Positions 31,226-31,542 of a DNA stretch of 31,542 nt are shown in pieces. The position numbers and the translations under genes are program-made. The DNA is from DALYJJ01 sp031969915 (GTDB lineage: Bacteria > Acidobacteriota > Terriglobia > Bryobacterales > Bryobacteraceae). How positions within the stretch are numbered: position 1 is the stretch's first letter; the number at the start of each line of letters is the position of its first letter. Location: the NCBI GenBank assembly GCA_031969915.1, contig DALYJJ010000069.1, forward strand, positions 1 to 31,542. The letters run 5' to 3'. The notes beneath the pieces were generated by a model, which was not told where the DNA came from, did not search any database, and saw only the letters and a program-made list of their open reading frames with translations.

Positions 31226-31542
31226 TAGCTCATGTAGCGGGCTTTGGAGTACTTCAAGAAGTTGTAGAGGGCCGCCATGTAGGCGATTGCCAACCCCTCC
31301 GGTCCGTCGAGGAAGCCCCGGCGGATGACGAACGTCTTGAAGAAGGTCCAAGGCGGATCGAGAATCAGGTGCCGCCATCCGATCGGCGCTCGGGTCGCCA
31401 CCAGTTGCTCGGCGGCGAGCGTGGTATAGCGATCCATGGTCTTCAGGTGCTCGGACAACGAGCCGCACGTGAAGTGGAGGAGGTTCGACTGCAACTCCCC
31501 GACGCGGCCCTCGACCTTCACGCTCTCGTGAACGTAGTCGCC
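31225..31542 (-). CDS. GT2-like (WaaE/KdtX-type) glycosyltransferase, C-terminal fragment
   Basis: The frame is open to the right edge; the last 105 residues are present. GDYVHESVKVEGRVGEL followed by NLLHFTCGSLSEHLKTMDRYTTLAAEQL is the C-terminal pattern of GT2 enzymes such as WaaE and related LPS core/glycan transferases (xxVHE then L-x-H...Y). The end has DPPWTFFKTFVIRRGFLDGPEGLAIAYMAALYNFLKYSKAR, a membrane-associated tail. It shares a TAATG junction with the GT4 gene, so the two are co-transcribed. The N-terminal catalytic domain lies outside the window, so specificity cannot be judged. Confidence 0.75.
   Translation of the reverse strand, partial: GDYVHESVKVEGRVGELQSNLLHFTCGSLSEHLKTMDRYTTLAAEQLVATRAPIGWRHLILDPPWTFFKTFVIRRGFLDGPEGLAIAYMAALYNFLKYSKARYMS

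Noticed and set aside
1..31542. CRISPR arrays, insertion sequences, rRNA and tRNA genes, phage genes
   Set aside because: No direct-repeat array, transposase motif, att-like repeat or tRNA-like cloverleaf was noticed by eye; a tRNAscan-SE and ISfinder search would settle it.

Overview
The window is high-GC bacterial chromosome and most resembles an Acidobacteriota genome of the Solibacter/Bryobacter type. The grounds are an 800-residue class duplicated FtsX/MacB permease (the acidobacterial ADOP type), exported PQQ-type beta-propellers opening with WPQWRG/WPQFRG motifs, an exported RraA-like protein next to a Tat-exported enolase-superfamily enzyme, and many small secreted hypotheticals. The taxonomic call is inference from gene content. 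There is one 10-N scaffold gap (24750-24759), so this is draft or metagenome assembly. No mobile element, CRISPR array, rRNA or tRNA was recognised. No gene-free stretch exceeds 300 bases; the longest is about 220 (6526-6747).

Layout. 1-2252 (+): the end of an ETF-quinone oxidoreductase-like protein, then etfB and a divergent etfA. 2360-3463 (+): a secreted hypothetical, convergent with thrC (3482-4708, -). 4781-5722 (-): a SLATT-type two-TM protein with an added C-terminal beta-sandwich. Divergent from it is a 38-residue Cys-rich peptide gene (5915-6031) with a leader that can fold over its ribosome site. 6043-6525 (-): an RsbRD_N-like protein. 6748-7701 (+): an exported protein with a permuted papain-like His...Asn-Cys signature. 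7735-9957 (-): an FkbM-type methyltransferase plus a GT-C glycosyltransferase. 10030-15707 (+): argS, acnA, an NTF2-like secreted protein and a methyltransferase. 15714-18339 (-): a translationally coupled trio (exported D-aminoacylase-like amidohydrolase, TfoX C-terminal domain protein, methyltransferase). 18368-20857 (-): the ADOP permease. 20917-23451: two PQQ-propeller genes tail to tail with no base between them. 23473-25702 (-): exported RraA-like protein and Tat-exported enolase-superfamily dehydratase. 25728-27114 (-): NfeD and a QmcA-like SPFH protein. 27193-28799 (-): uppS-cdsA. 28883-29545 (+): a secreted HExxH protein. 29514-31542 (-): a GT2-like gene fragment, a compact GT4 glycosyltransferase and a prepilin peptidase.

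Functionally the region mixes housekeeping genes (argS, acnA, thrC, uppS, cdsA) with electron transfer from flavin dehydrogenases to quinone (ETF set), membrane quality control (NfeD/SPFH), envelope glycan synthesis, and exported enzymes that probably process sugar acids and N-acyl amino acids outside the cytoplasm.

Three signals stand out. Six first-in-operon genes have a -10-like hexamer (four with an extended TGn) 7-16 bases before the start codon and no Shine-Dalgarno, suggesting leaderless or near-leaderless mRNAs. The small Cys-rich peptide has a leader with mutually exclusive pairings around its Shine-Dalgarno. The ETF set is unusual in its cofactor-binding motifs. None of these was tested computationally.
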